Under the pieces are notes generated by a model. That model had not been told where the DNA came from. It saw nothing but the letters and a program-made list of their open reading frames with translations, and made no database searches. From NCBI RefSeq assembly GCF_021155775.2, contig NC_060237.1, positions 26,502,778-26,566,777 on the forward strand: a DNA stretch of 64,000 bases. Reading direction: 5' to 3'. The position numbers and the translations under genes are program-made. Every line of letters begins with the position of its first letter. Position 1 is the stretch's first letter. This DNA is from Neodiprion pinetum (taxonomy: Eukaryota; Arthropoda; Insecta; Hymenoptera; Diprionidae). This document shows, piece by piece, positions 52,877 to 64,000 of the stretch.

Positions 52877-54786
52877 CAAAGGACGTACAAAGTCGTCTTA
52901 CAGTAGTTAAAAATCGCGTATGTATGAGTCACGACTTATTTAGAATCACTATCGAATTCAAGAGAGAGAGACAAAGAAGTCATTACGAAAACATTACGTT
53001 TTATTTACAAAAACAATAGTATATAATGATTCTGTTAGTTTTTCATCTGTCATTCTAAATGATAATATTTCAATGTTAATTTATTAAGAGGCTAGTTCGT
53101 AATGTAAGAGGGCAATTTTTAATAAGTACAGTTAAATGCAAAAAAACCTTGTGTTAATTTGTTAGTAGAGGATTTTAACAATTTAACGCAAAAGGTGTAT
53201 ATAATTTCATTTCTTGTTCAGATGCAAATAATTCATTGTCATATGACAATAATGTTATTGAATAAATTTTCGATGCCCGATTTTGATTATTGTTTTTAAA
53301 ACTGAACCTCCAGTAATAAATTCACACACGAAGTGAATTTTACGGACTAATTTGTGAAATCACAGCAGTGTTAAATTTAATTGCAGCTGTAGGATTATCC
53401 CCACTACTAGCCTGTTATCAAACTCTATTCTACTCTAAAGACAATCATGGCAAAAACAGTTCAAGTATGATTTTACCCTCGACGAAATGTTTAAAATTGA
53501 GAATTTAGCTTGTGAAATTTAATCAAATCTGCGTCCATGAATTTGCCCAAGGTCTCCATATAACGATTCTTAATGTTAAATGTCTCGCACCTACATACAC
53601 AGTTTTAATCTAACGTTTTCTCTTTTCGTTCGTATGATAAAATACTATTAGTCAAATTATCATAATTTATTGAATATTTACGTATTTTCGGAACACGATT
53701 AAAATTAAAACATAGAACCTACCGAAAACTCTAAACTGTCTACCGGAAGAACGCTACACATTGAAAAGCTTTTTAACAATACCTTGGATGTTGTCAATCA
53801 TTTATACATGCTGAATTTAAAAAAGTTAATACTGTCAGTGGCAGCCAGTATGTATTGCAAAATTTATATACCCGATGTCACTAGTTAAGGGCAAACAACA
53901 TATCTTGTATTTTCTAGAAGTTTGATTTGTGAAATTATCGAGTTTTTGAAAACAAAAAATTATGTCTGACATTGGTTTATTTATGTACATGATCTAATGG
54001 CAGTTTATCTTCTTTTTTTTTGCGTTTTATGGCAATTCGATAGTCTAGATGTATATTATCTAACACGCACGGTTGTGCAAATTAAAAACTTCACATTCCA
54101 ATCCCACCACCTTGTAAAGCACGAAAATAATTAGTTCATGTGCTTCAAATACCTATTTTGATACACTATTGGCATCCAAAAATAGATTTACGTATAGGGA
54201 TCGTATATTACATAAGCCCGTTTTTCCCCAGTAAACGATAAAAAAAAAAAAAAATTGAAAACAATGGAAAAAATAGAAAAGTTGAGGCTCAAGCTGAATC
54301 CGTTTTTTCGATTTTGAAATTGTAATTTAAAGTAATCGTTTAGATCACATGTATCTATATATATATGGCAATGGGTGATTAACAATTACGAGGTATCGAC
54401 AGGTCTAGCCAATTTCCAGAATCAAGGAATTGTAATTACAGTGTGATACCAAGTGTTTCAAAAATTAGATTCCAAATCGCAAAAAATGATAACAATAGAA
54501 CGATGAATTTGGATTGATTTTTACCTCATGCAATACATTTTTTTTAGAATTTCGGATTGGCAGTCATCAAAATGAATCTGTTTTAATACGTTTCAATCCT
54601 TTTCAGTTTACTGGGGCTGCTAACAGTTTTGAAAAATCAAGTACCAAAGCAGGTTTGATAAACTGTACAAGTTCGTTTGTACGGATCAACAATGAGTATG
54701 AGTGGAGTTTTTCCTTTTTCTGATCGCGAATAAACTCTGTGAAAAGGTAAACCACTAACCACTTGGGTTTTCGATTTTCTCTGATA

Positions 54787-54829
54787 CAGTAATACCTCAT
54801 TATAAGAGTCTTCATTATAAGAGAATAAC
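54787..54829. mobile_element. Possible pogo/Tigger-like transposon end
   Basis: A TA dinucleotide is followed by CAGTAATACCTC and then two copies of TCATTATAAGAG (54797-54808 and 54812-54823). pogo-type elements insert at TA and begin with CAGT, and a CAGT..TACCTC start followed by repeated ATAA-type units is typical of their ends. No matching opposite end was found nearby, so at most this is a solo terminus. Confidence 0.3.
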
Positions 54830-54987
54830 TGTGATTCGCTTATGAGTGGTGATGATCATTGACCACTCACGCGCGTGTGATTCCTGAGCCTTCCAGGCAG
54901 TAGTAGGGAAACGCTTCGACGACGAATTGCTTGGAATCTTATTCCTAGAATATATGTACCTCGAAAAATCTTCTGTACAGGTCAAAG

Positions 54988-55024
<37 letters not shown>
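54988..55024. repeat. (TA)n microsatellite
   Basis: About eighteen TA units with one C interruption, about 190 bp beyond the stop codon of the DPP8/9-type gene. Confidence 0.9.
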
Positions 55025-55212
55025 CGAAACACGATTTTTCATTAAAAACTCACATTTTGAAGAGCGTATAATGTTTCTCCATTCATTTAAATAAATAACT
55101 AGTCTTGACTTGCCGATCATTCACGACATTGCTTATTAATTAATTACCTACCTAAACTGCCATTTGTGGTGTAAAAATTGATTAGTGGTCAAGAAATTAA
55201 TGTAAAATAAAT

Positions 55213-58200
55213 TCATAAATGATTTTGCAGAAAAGATAACACGGTGGTTTCGTAATGTTTACTCGCGTCAACGTTTCGCAAACTGTGTCTCTCGTTTGGA
55301 TACACCTGTAGTTCGTAAGGTTTTCCAGCTTTAACTAACGCGTTTATAAGCTGACTTGTGTGGAAAAAATGGACGTTTTCGTCAATGAGACCGTGAATTA
55401 TGAGTAATCGGTTTTCTTCTTCGGGAAATTTGTTTATATAATTCAAGACTGACCCTGTCGCATAACCTTGAGGATTATTTTCCGGGAGGTCCATGTAACG
55501 CTCCGTGTAACCGGTATCGTATAAATTCCACGAAGTCACCGGCGCTCCTGCGATGGCCAACTGAAACAATATTTTATTATGAAGATTAACAAGCTATAAA
55601 AAGGTATCAATGACGAGAACCGATACCCACTTTGAATATGTCAGGATATTGAGTCAAACCCATTAAACTCAAGTATCCCCCGTAAGACCAGCCGTGAATT
55701 GCGACTCTGGACATATCGATGCAGCCTGTCGTGTCGGCTAACCAGTGCAGCACCTCGACTTGATCAATCAACTCCACAGTTCCCATTCTTCTTTGTAAGT
55801 AACTTTCGAACATTAAACCTCTATATTGCGACCCTCGCGAGTCAATTAGAACTACGGAATATCCCTGTGCGGCCAACATGTGCATTCGTAAATGCCTCAT
55901 ACCCTAAAAAGCAAGTGTTCATTGATTAATGCAATTGATAGACGTAGAGCTCTCGGTTAGCCAAGTCGATCGAATATATTTTTCAAGAAGATTGAACGTG
56001 AGCTAAGTTTGATAAGCAAACTGAGTAAATAATTTTTTGTCATACCTTGAAGGTATTAGATACAAGCTGAACCTCTGGTCCTCCATAAACGTTTAATATG
56101 GTAGGATACTTCTTCCCTGGTTGATAATTATGCGGTTTAAAAATCATGGCGAATATTGTCTCACCCGATTTTATTTTGTGAGTATAAATCTCGGGCGCAA
56201 ATAATTCCGAATCGGGTGCCGATGGCTCTAACAGATAGCCGACTGGTGTGAGAATGATACTTTCTACTGTCCAGTCTGACTGAGATATCCTAAATACCTG
56301 AAATAAAACGTATGATAAACGCAATTCCTTGGGGCAATATAAGCGATATGAAGAAAAATTTTCATTTATCTTACCTGGCATGTGGGTAATGTTTTAATAG
56401 AACTATAAACGGCGACGAGCATAGTACATTGTTTGTTAAAATAAACACTGTTGTAACTATAACCCGGTCGTGTAAGCAGTCTTATCTCCAATGGACGGCG
56501 TAATGATACGGCGTAAACGTGCTGTTCCAATGGTCCTTCTCTCAGACCAGAGAAATAAGCTATAGAATTAGTTTCGTCAACCCATAAATTTCTACCTAAT
56601 ACTTCCCAATTCCCCTTTGTCAGTGCAATTTTTGATATAACTCGGGGCTGAAGAAACACATTATCCATTCTATCTAACGGTTCTTCCACACCACTTGTTA
56701 AACCTACAAAAATTCATTTGACGGGTCAAAATAATGGCAGTTTCGCTCATGATTGCACTCACATATTATCTATTTTCAACTTACCAGCTATGCTCGATGT
56801 GACAAGATACAAATGTCTAAATCCAGTTTCTTCACTGCCCCAAATAAATTTAACTTCCGTGGGGTCATCGGATGGTAAGAAGTACAGCAAGTCATTGACG
56901 TTTATCCAGATATTGCTTGTCTGTGAGTAAATCACTTGAACACTCGCTGACGATAACGAGAAATGATTTTCCGAATTATAAACATTTGGAGGTGGCTCGC
57001 AGAAGTTATCTACCGACAACAGTACCAGCTCAAGCCTCTGTTGTCGACGGTCCAACAATTGCACCCAAACGCTGGAAAATATTTTCAAATATGTCAATAT
57101 TCAGGTAGTTTTATTTATTCACTACATCAAAAAATTGAAGGCACCGGGATATTTTTCTCCGGTTTAATATTTTGACTTACTATTGTGCGTCTGGGGTCCA
57201 ACCAACTCGAACGACGTACTCCATCCATGGAAACATAATGTGCAGTGGATACTGAAGCTCTAATATTTCAATATCGATGACCTGGACGGTTTCCGAGAGC
57301 TTGAATTGCACCATTTTCAAATTACTTCTAGCATTCGAAGTTCCAGCTCTTGGAAATCTGAATTCTTCAATTTCACCAGAGTTCGAAGTCGAAGAGGGAA
57401 AACAGAATATCTTTACATCACTTTCGTCAACCTCCTCGTAAACTATTCTATAGATTCCGTCAGTTGATTTTGGTTGCCACCAATAACCGATAAATCTGCA
57501 ATGCAAAAGATGAGTTAACAAAAAATTACATATACTGGAAAACATTGACGTTCAAATTGGTTAGGCTGTAATTTAATTTCACCAACCTCGTGAATTCTTC
57601 TTGCATTACATAGGAGGGTGTTCCAGCCATCAACGGATCATCAGCCAAGCTTCTTCCACCTTTTTTCGCGTAAGTCAGCCTTACAGAAGATCCAGTAATA
57701 CTGTGTGACAAATGTAAATCACCCGCACATGTATGGGCTACCAGAGCATGATCCCAAGGACAAATTTGCGGACATAACTTAGCACCAGTCGTCGAAATTC
57801 TCAATTCAGACGGAAATAGAAGACCAGGCTGAAATTCATTATTCAGAATTAAACATGGCTCTAATTTCATCTAATCTCTTTCAAATTCGTAATAAGTGTG
57901 CTACAAGAATTCGCTTCGGAGGGCTGAGATAATTCATTGAATCACAAATAACGAAACTTTCTCATATTTACCGTACTTCCATTATCTACACATTGGTATA
58001 GACTGCTCGCAGCTGGAAACACTAGTTTTCCACTTTCGGGATGAATTTCGTAACTCGTAATGCCCCATGTGGCTAATCTTTTTCTCTCCCAAAGGAGTTG
58101 CTCTTCTCTCGACAGTCGACTTACGGATGACAAGCTAAAACGGAAAATTGTTTATTCATCAATTTCGCCCACTATTAATCTAGCTACTTAATTAATCACT

Positions 58201-58720
58201 AACTCCTCACCTTTGAAAGTTAGCCTCTATAAGCGACTGCCAATTCAATTTGTATCCATTAGCGTTATCTGAATGTCCGATGTCGACATAAAGCAGCGTC
58301 GTTTCCCATCCGTGTGGCGGAGTGCTCAGAAAATATATTCTCATCCTGAAAGACCATGTTTTTACTAACTTATCAATAGTTGATATAAAAAGAGAACTGG
58401 AGAATCTTTCAAGTGATTACTGGAGAATTTAGGTCGCAATATGTTCAGAGCAATCATCGTAAAAGCTGAACCAAAGTCAGTTCATTTGCCAAATAATATT
58501 GTCATTCAAATAATTTATACAACCACAAAATTGCAGCCGATTATGCTTACCGTCCGTCTGGTAGGGATCTAAAAGTGATGGAGGCAGGTACGGATCCGGC
58601 AGAAACTCCGGCGAGACGTCTCCTGAGATCACTGACGACACCCCGAAGTTCGGACCATGTTTTTTTCCGAGTACCATTCTGAGAGACGTAACTGTCCCTG
58701 CCTTCGCCGCAATTATCCAT
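55213..58720 (-). CDS. Dipeptidyl peptidase 8/9-type serine protease (S9B), ten exons
   Basis: Exons in transcription order: 58720-58551, 58345-58211, 58134-57972, 57828-57587, 57495-57181, 57071-56785, 56703-56375, 56297-56046, 55903-55631, 55560-55213. All introns are GT-AG and the joined frame is open for 837 codons plus stop. The start is the first Met after an in-frame upstream TAA; a longer-looking frame starting at 58677 is a shadow. The product resembles cytosolic DPP8/DPP9, which removes Xaa-Pro dipeptides from peptide N-termini. It has no signal peptide or membrane anchor, unlike DPP4. The beta-propeller contains the dipeptide-anchoring Glu pair (QEEF, residues 233-234). The C-terminal alpha/beta-hydrolase domain carries the nucleophile motif GWSYGG (Ser704), Asp782 in HGLIDENVHF and His814 in NERHS. 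YGGPEVQLV and GAPVTSWNLYDTGYTERYM are typical of DPP8/9. The exon 9 donor (GTGGGT) is weak but is supported by the joined motif DIFKLAIAGAPV. DPP8 and DPP9 cannot be separated in insects. Confidence 0.93.
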
Positions 58721-61221
58721 GTTTATCTGGGGATCACCTGGCTTTTTATTTTGAGGTTATGTGATACGAGGAGCGAAATCCTTTGCCAGATGCATATCAC
58801 GATCTCGTCTGTAGGAGAAAATAGAGGATCACTATAACGCCTCGCGGAGAAAAGACAATCCTCTTCCGTTGCAACAATAAAAAATATATCGTATAATTTA
58901 TTTATAGGTTATTTCGCGAGAAAGCGGTTAACTTTCACTTCTGCTCAAACATACGCTTCTAAAACGACGATGAAGTGAACGGTTACAAGCAAAATTCTGC
59001 GTTCTAGTCATAGCACGGGAAATGACGACCGCAATTTTGCGAAATCTTAATAAAAGACAACCGACGCCGTTTACTCGGCGTTTACATTTATAAATAAATC
59101 ACCAATCTCTTTTTAATCTGTCAGATTTGCGAAAATGACACTTCTGTTTTTTTGGAACTGCAGATAACATTGTGTTTACAATATTTAACTTGGTCAACAC
59201 CGCGTATCGCTCTTCGACCGAATGTCAAAATACATTCCCGATTAAAACTCCACAACGTATCTATAACAGTGGACCGATTTTCCAAATTTCTCTGGTCATC
59301 TCCTCGTCGAAATGATAGGCATCTGCCGTTCGTTCAAACCTAACCGTGATATGTAACAGATATATTTCGATGAGCGAAGATTTGCGATCACTACCGTGTT
59401 ATGACGCACACTTGGCCTCTTATTTTTATTACCTTTTCGAAATAATAATGTTAAAAATAACTATACCAGACACCACGGGCACTACGGATTCTTTCCCTCT
59501 CCCCCCCCCCCCTGGCACCTTTCTTTCTTTCTCTTTTCTCTCTTTTTTTTTCCTCCTCTTTTTTTGTACTTCGTATTTTTCCTGTGGCCCCGACAGTCTT
59601 GATGTGTCTCTGCCAGCCAGCAGTTTACGACGCCAGCGCTCTATGCGCCAATTTAGCGAAGCTTTTCTTCATCTGTCGTCAGTGGTTCTCAACTCGCCCG
59701 CTTTGCTCTGACATTTTTCCTGCGCACCAAAATTCACGCGCTTTTCAAACTTCCTAAGCACGAGTTAGCTCATTTATAACTTCTTTAACATTAAACTGGT
59801 AAATAATTCCTAACTGTGGCGTCATCATTTTTTATGCAGTAAAAATATTTTTATTTCTAGATCCTGATTAACACTGCGAGGTAACGTAATGCATGAAAAT
59901 TTTCTTCCAGATTTTGAATCTGTGTTAATTTTGAACCGTTTTTGACAGCAGTTCTAAGGAGAAATAAAAAGTTTGTAAGCGATTGTATTTGATTGATTCA
60001 TTATGTTCAATGTCGACTTTCAGGTCAAGGTTTTGTTATGCTCTTGGTTCTCACAATACACGTACAACGATCTTAGAATATTGGAATAATTCAAATAATT
60101 GAAATAATTTTTCATGCATAGATAGTTTATTGAAACTGCGACCATTTACTTTTATAGATTAAGGGATTATTTTTGGCAGATGTTGAAAATTGGTTTTATT
60201 CCTAAATACAGGAGTAACTGACATGTAGAAACCGGGTGACATTGTTTATGAAAAAAAATTTAATTATTATGTGTTCTACAATCTGATTAGCTGCTAACTA
60301 GTCTAAAATTTAGTAGCGCGTAAATTTTTCATCTTCAAAATAATTCCATCCATGTCTCATTTGGGAAGAAAAGATTTATTTATGTACGTCATAATGAAAC
60401 TCTATGAATATACATAATTGTCAAGCTGGAACGTAAGGTTTCTTTCCGATCGCATTGGAATCAATTGAATACATGAAATATTCAGTTGATAAAAAGAAGA
60501 ACAACAGCTTTTCGTCGTCAGCTTGAAAACATCAGAACAGTTTGTAAACGTCGACCAATGTGTGTGCATAAATAAACGCTCAGGGCAAAAAAATCTGTCA
60601 CTTAAAAAAACGGTAAGCAATTCAATGTCAAACGCTTCCATTTTCACAGATGCATAAAATCCGTTAGCGTACGTTCCATTTTCGAGGTGTAATTTTTGAT
60701 ATTATTTATTCTTTTTTGGCTGACATTCGATCCGGCGATTGCATAGATATGCATAGCGTCTTCAGTTAATAGTCGTTATTCAAAAGGCAATTTGAACCAG
60801 ACTTCGACTAGAACTACATTCGTATGCCGTAAATTTAGTTGTCGATTCAAGGATTAGATAGCGATCAATAACTTCTTGGAATCTCGCATCTTTAAATAGG
60901 AATAAGGCGAGTATAACGTATTGTATAGTTTGTAATGATTCTAAGGTCGACCGTACAATTTCATTACGCTTATATCTATAGCCGCTTTACACTACCTGTT
61001 CAAATATTAATCTAATCAAAAAGTCACGACTATAGTAGTGAGAAAATTTTAAAAACAAAATTACCACGAAATGTGCTCTAATAGCTTTTGCGAGGTAGCT
61101 CCACGCGCAGAACTTAAACAGTGAAAGTTGTCACGTAACGCCAAACGAAAATCCTTATTAGTTCGATTCTGTCTTTATGAATAATTTAACGAGAAATTGA
61201 TTCATTTGACATCGTAGTAAA
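58721..61221. other. Divergent intergenic region
   Basis: This holds the 5' flank of the DPP8/9-type gene and the presumed promoter of the exon at 61222. An in-frame TAA lies upstream of the DPP8/9 start. Apart from the polypyrimidine tract at 59492 nothing discrete is seen. Confidence 0.5.
59492..59582. repeat. Polypyrimidine tract with C12 run
   Basis: Nearly 90 bases of the plus strand are C and T, including an uninterrupted C12 run at 59501-59512. Such tracts can form triplex (H-DNA). Similar pyrimidine-rich stretches occur at about 515-600, 4100-4130 and 10645-10745. Confidence 0.8.
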
Positions 61222-61341
61222 ATGGGTGCGAAGCACAGCCGTCCAGAGTGCTCGGGCCTGAAACCGGTGAAGCTTTCGTGGCCACCGGATGACGTCAAGT
61301 GGACAATATTCACTCTCGAACGTCTGAAGAAAAACCCGGAG
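61222..61341 (+). CDS. Candidate first coding exon with N-myristoylation signal
   Basis: A 40-codon frame starts MGAKHSRPEC in a good context (purine at -3, G at +4) and ends exactly at a strong donor, GAG/GTGAGA, in phase 0. Gly2 plus Ser6 followed by basic residues fits an N-myristoylation signal, and the rest (LSWPPDDVKWTIFTLERLKK) looks like structured protein. I do not recognise the family. Calcium-binding proteins, kinases and TLDc proteins with MG..S starts were considered, but none matches beyond the first residues. Later exons were not identified with confidence; possible acceptors occur near 62260 and 62494. It lies about 2.5 kb from the divergent DPP8/9-type gene. Confidence 0.45.
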
Positions 61342-64000
61342 GTGAGATTTTTCAAACATGAAAATTATTGACATGAAAGTTGTTCGTCAGATTGACATCA
61401 ATTCCCGATAAAAGAAATGAGAGTTCTTTAATTTCGAGAAGTACAATGACAGTGGCAAATATTTGTCGTTATTGCAAACTGTCTATTGTAGAAGACTGAA
61501 AAAAATATTTCCAAATTTCTCTCTTGATTGAATCCTCTAAATCGATCTGCCTGCTGGCTAAAACCGTATCGACCGTATCGACAAGCGTCCATGCGAAAGC
61601 AGTCCAAGACCGGTTCTGCGTCTGGAAACCAAGTCTTGAGTAATAGTGAAAATCTTGAGAGATTTGAACAATTGCGTTGAATTTTCCTCGCTTGTTTATT
61701 TATTCATTTGCTGAAATTTTATCTCCCTCTGAAATCCCCATTTTTGTAAGAACTTTCGGTGATATTATTTATATTTATATTATATCTTTTTTCATCCTCC
61801 CTTACTTCGAAAGGATTGAAGCACGAAGCTGACTTCCCTTCTTCCGTTCCAACTAAATCTCTAGATTAACGGATTAGGTGTTGGGGGATTATAACTGCTC
61901 CTCCTTCGCCTTTTTACTCGACGATATAAGTTTGAGCAAACATGTCAGCTAGTACCCACAGCCACGAAGCTTATAACTATGTACCTACACCGTTTTTGCT
62001 AGACTCAGAGCCACGCCATCGCGCACTCTGATATTCAAATGTCAAGGTCCAGGGTTCGTAGCCCTGCGAATCGACCGGTTATCCAGCTTGTCTGCAATCG
62101 ATTACCCCTCTCCGGACCCTTCTCCCTTTCCCCTTCTCACATTCGCCGATGTAACATTAACTAATCAATCCTGCCTTCGCCATTATTACACCGGTTCTCT
62201 AAGCCCGATTAATTATCTCCACCTATTCATCCGGCATCAAATTCGCCACTTTCTTCAGGGTGGATCGCAGCCCAGAGAGGGACAAGAAGCAGACTCAAGT
62301 CTAAGATTTATCTCCTTTTAGGGCGATAATTACATCGTCACGATCAATTCATCGTCACTGATAGCTGGTCGATTTCACAAAAAGCAGCAAGCCGACAGTA
62401 ATCGTCGAAATTCACGTGAAGCTTGCATGCACAAGGTATTACAACCTAAGCTGGTTTTATTCCCGACTTATCCCATCGCGAGGGGTTGTTTCAGCAGGGA
62501 GCAACGGGTTGCCGCTCTTTGATCCCTGCGCCGAGTTACATCAAAGAAGTCAACACTACTTTGAGGCTATTGAATCTGATTTATTTAACTGCAATTTTGT
62601 TGATGAACGCGCACAGTGTAATTACAGATAGAGAGCTGAGCTAATGGTTCGTTACATGTGCCAAATCGGGGGTGAAAAACTATTTGCTTTCACGTAATTT
62701 CCTTGATTTTTCGAGAAAATTTCCAAAAATTCAAGGCGCATGTTCAGTTGTGATTTATAATCACGCTGCTTTCTCCTGGATTAGGAATTGCGCAAATTAG
62801 TTCAGCAATGTGAATTTCCCCGTCTGTTCGAGGCACATAGTTTGTTCAAAATTCCCAAACGGAGCCTCGAAATGAGAGTCTCAGTAATTTTCACGCTGCG
62901 TTCCACCTCGTGTAGCTCTGTTATTCGACAAGTATTTTGAGTCGTTATTTCGCTTCAGGTAACCGGGGAACTCGAGTAATGATGAACTTCTCGCGGGGAC
63001 CCGACTCTGACCCTCTTCCTTTTCTGCTTGGATTTCCTTTACCTTCTTCATTGCTCGCGATTTCACCCCAGGAAATCTGAGGCGCATATTTGTAAAAAAA
63101 ACAAGTCAAAACTCAGGGCGCTGAAACGAAAAATAAATAAAATGGCGTGTAAATAAAAAAACTCCAGGCAAATACATAGAAACCTACCCACATCGTTGCT
63201 ACGGGAAACTCAAGTACTTAAAACAGCTTTGCTCGGTTCTCGATTTTCTAAACGATACATTCACTAAAGCACCCCGCGGCTCCTATTACGACATTATATA
63301 AAAATGCGTAATTACTATAGCTGTGTCACTTGCTCCTCGCAAGTAGGATTTTTCGGGGATCCGGGACTCAATAAACGCGCTATCAATTTATGGGAGACAA
63401 ATAATCATTTCGAGAGGCTTGATTGAGACAGATATAAATCATACAGTGAAAAACACCGGAAGGTAGATATATACGGTACAATAAGTGGATCGATATACGA
63501 AGAGCTACAGGTCGCTTCGCCTGAAATCTTTAACCGATTGAAATTATCAGAATCATAAGCTATGTACTGTAATGAATGAAATCACTAATACTGCCAAATC
63601 ATAACCTACGGTAAATTCCGCGAGCCGGATTCTCAGTTTCTAGGGCTTCTTTGGAGGTGAAATAACCCCTGAACAATTCTTGCCACAAGTTTGTTGGGTC
63701 TCAAATTGTCCTCGGCAACTGACAAGTCCTGAGAATGATAGAATGACCGAAAGAAAATCGCAAGTGAGTTACGAACGGTGCGGCCATGTTTAATTCTCCC
63801 CGGCGTTTCAATTCGGCTGTCGTAACCATTTAACCTACATCATTCTTCCTTGTAAAACAATGAATGAACGCTTCGTCAGCGAGGGTCGCGAGAAAATAAA
63901 CGTGCCTAGTACGAAGATCTTGGACACCGGCTGTGCACAGCATTTTGTACACACCGGCACTCCGAGTTGCGTGTTCGTCTCTCCTTTCGTTCCTCTCTCA
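61342..64000. other. Probable intron or downstream DNA of the 61222 exon
   Basis: Starts with a GTGAGA donor. Acceptor-like sites precede short open stretches at 62260 and 62494, but neither gives an unambiguous coding continuation. A plus-strand frame is open from 63794 past the window end, with a possible Met at 63860. It includes an ILDTGC sequence but is too short to interpret. Confidence 0.35.

Larger units (their letters stand above)
52456..55212. other. AT-rich convergent intergenic DNA
   Basis: Spacer between the 3' ends of mRpL51 and the DPP8/9-type gene. It holds two microsatellites and the possible pogo-like end. No canonical minus-strand AATAAA was identified with confidence for the DPP8/9-type gene. 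Confidence 0.5.

Noticed and set aside
53827..53850. 12-base match to the mature miR-8 family (TAATACTGTCAG)
   Set aside because: The bases after position 12 differ and the surrounding sequence does not fold into the miR-8 precursor.
58477..58677. 66-codon minus-strand frame at the DPP8/9 5' end
   Set aside because: It is in the wrong frame relative to exon 2 and lacks the conserved residues found in the alternative frame from 58720.
63860..64000. Frame running off the right edge, containing ILDTGC like a retroelement aspartic protease
   Set aside because: Only 47 codons from the Met are visible and no flanking protease motif is seen. A DTG triplet alone is weak evidence.
1..64000. CRISPR arrays, prokaryotic operons, riboswitches
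   Set aside because: No regularly spaced repeats or prokaryotic gene organisation. The window is eukaryotic nuclear DNA.

Overview
The window is nuclear DNA of an insect and is mostly non-coding. The evidence is a divergent insect-type ionotropic receptor (IR), short GT-AG introns (70 to 205 bp) in the multi-exon gene, polymorphic-type microsatellites, short terminal-inverted-repeat elements and a mitoribosomal gene encoded in the nucleus. A sawfly or other hymenopteran is my best guess from overall base composition and repeat style, but this is inference. No bacterial operons, CRISPR arrays, tRNA or rRNA genes were found.

Layout. Bases 1 to about 27.9 kb hold no gene I can support. This stretch alternates homopolymer-rich or pyrimidine-rich DNA with balanced, non-repetitive blocks that resemble conserved regulatory DNA. 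A single-exon IR gene lies on the minus strand at 27.93-29.79 kb and is visibly GC-richer than its surroundings. From 29.8 to 51.9 kb there is another gene-poor stretch. It contains a probable 432-bp TIR element (MITE) at 44.3 kb, a possible 1.3-kb TIR element at 33.3-34.6 kb, a strong hairpin at 44.0 kb, a possible serine/glycine-rich terminal exon at 47.1 kb and an interrupted reading frame at 48.3-48.7 kb.

The housekeeping cluster is at 51.9-58.7 kb. It consists of mRpL51 (mitochondrial large-subunit protein mL51, plus strand, intronless) and, tail to tail with it on the minus strand, a ten-exon gene for a cytosolic dipeptidyl peptidase of the DPP8/DPP9 type. I reconstructed the latter exon by exon (837 codons plus stop, in frame throughout). 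About 2.5 kb beyond its start, a short plus-strand exon at 61.2 kb encodes a peptide beginning Met-Gly with a Ser at position 6, a candidate N-myristoylation signal. It ends at a good splice donor and probably opens a gene that continues past the window.

The genes do not form a pathway: chemosensation, mitochondrial translation and cytosolic peptide trimming sit side by side. No undescribed multi-gene system is visible. The items most worth checking are the inverted-repeat elements and hairpins, the poly(A) signal that overlaps the IR stop codon, and the isolated candidate exons.
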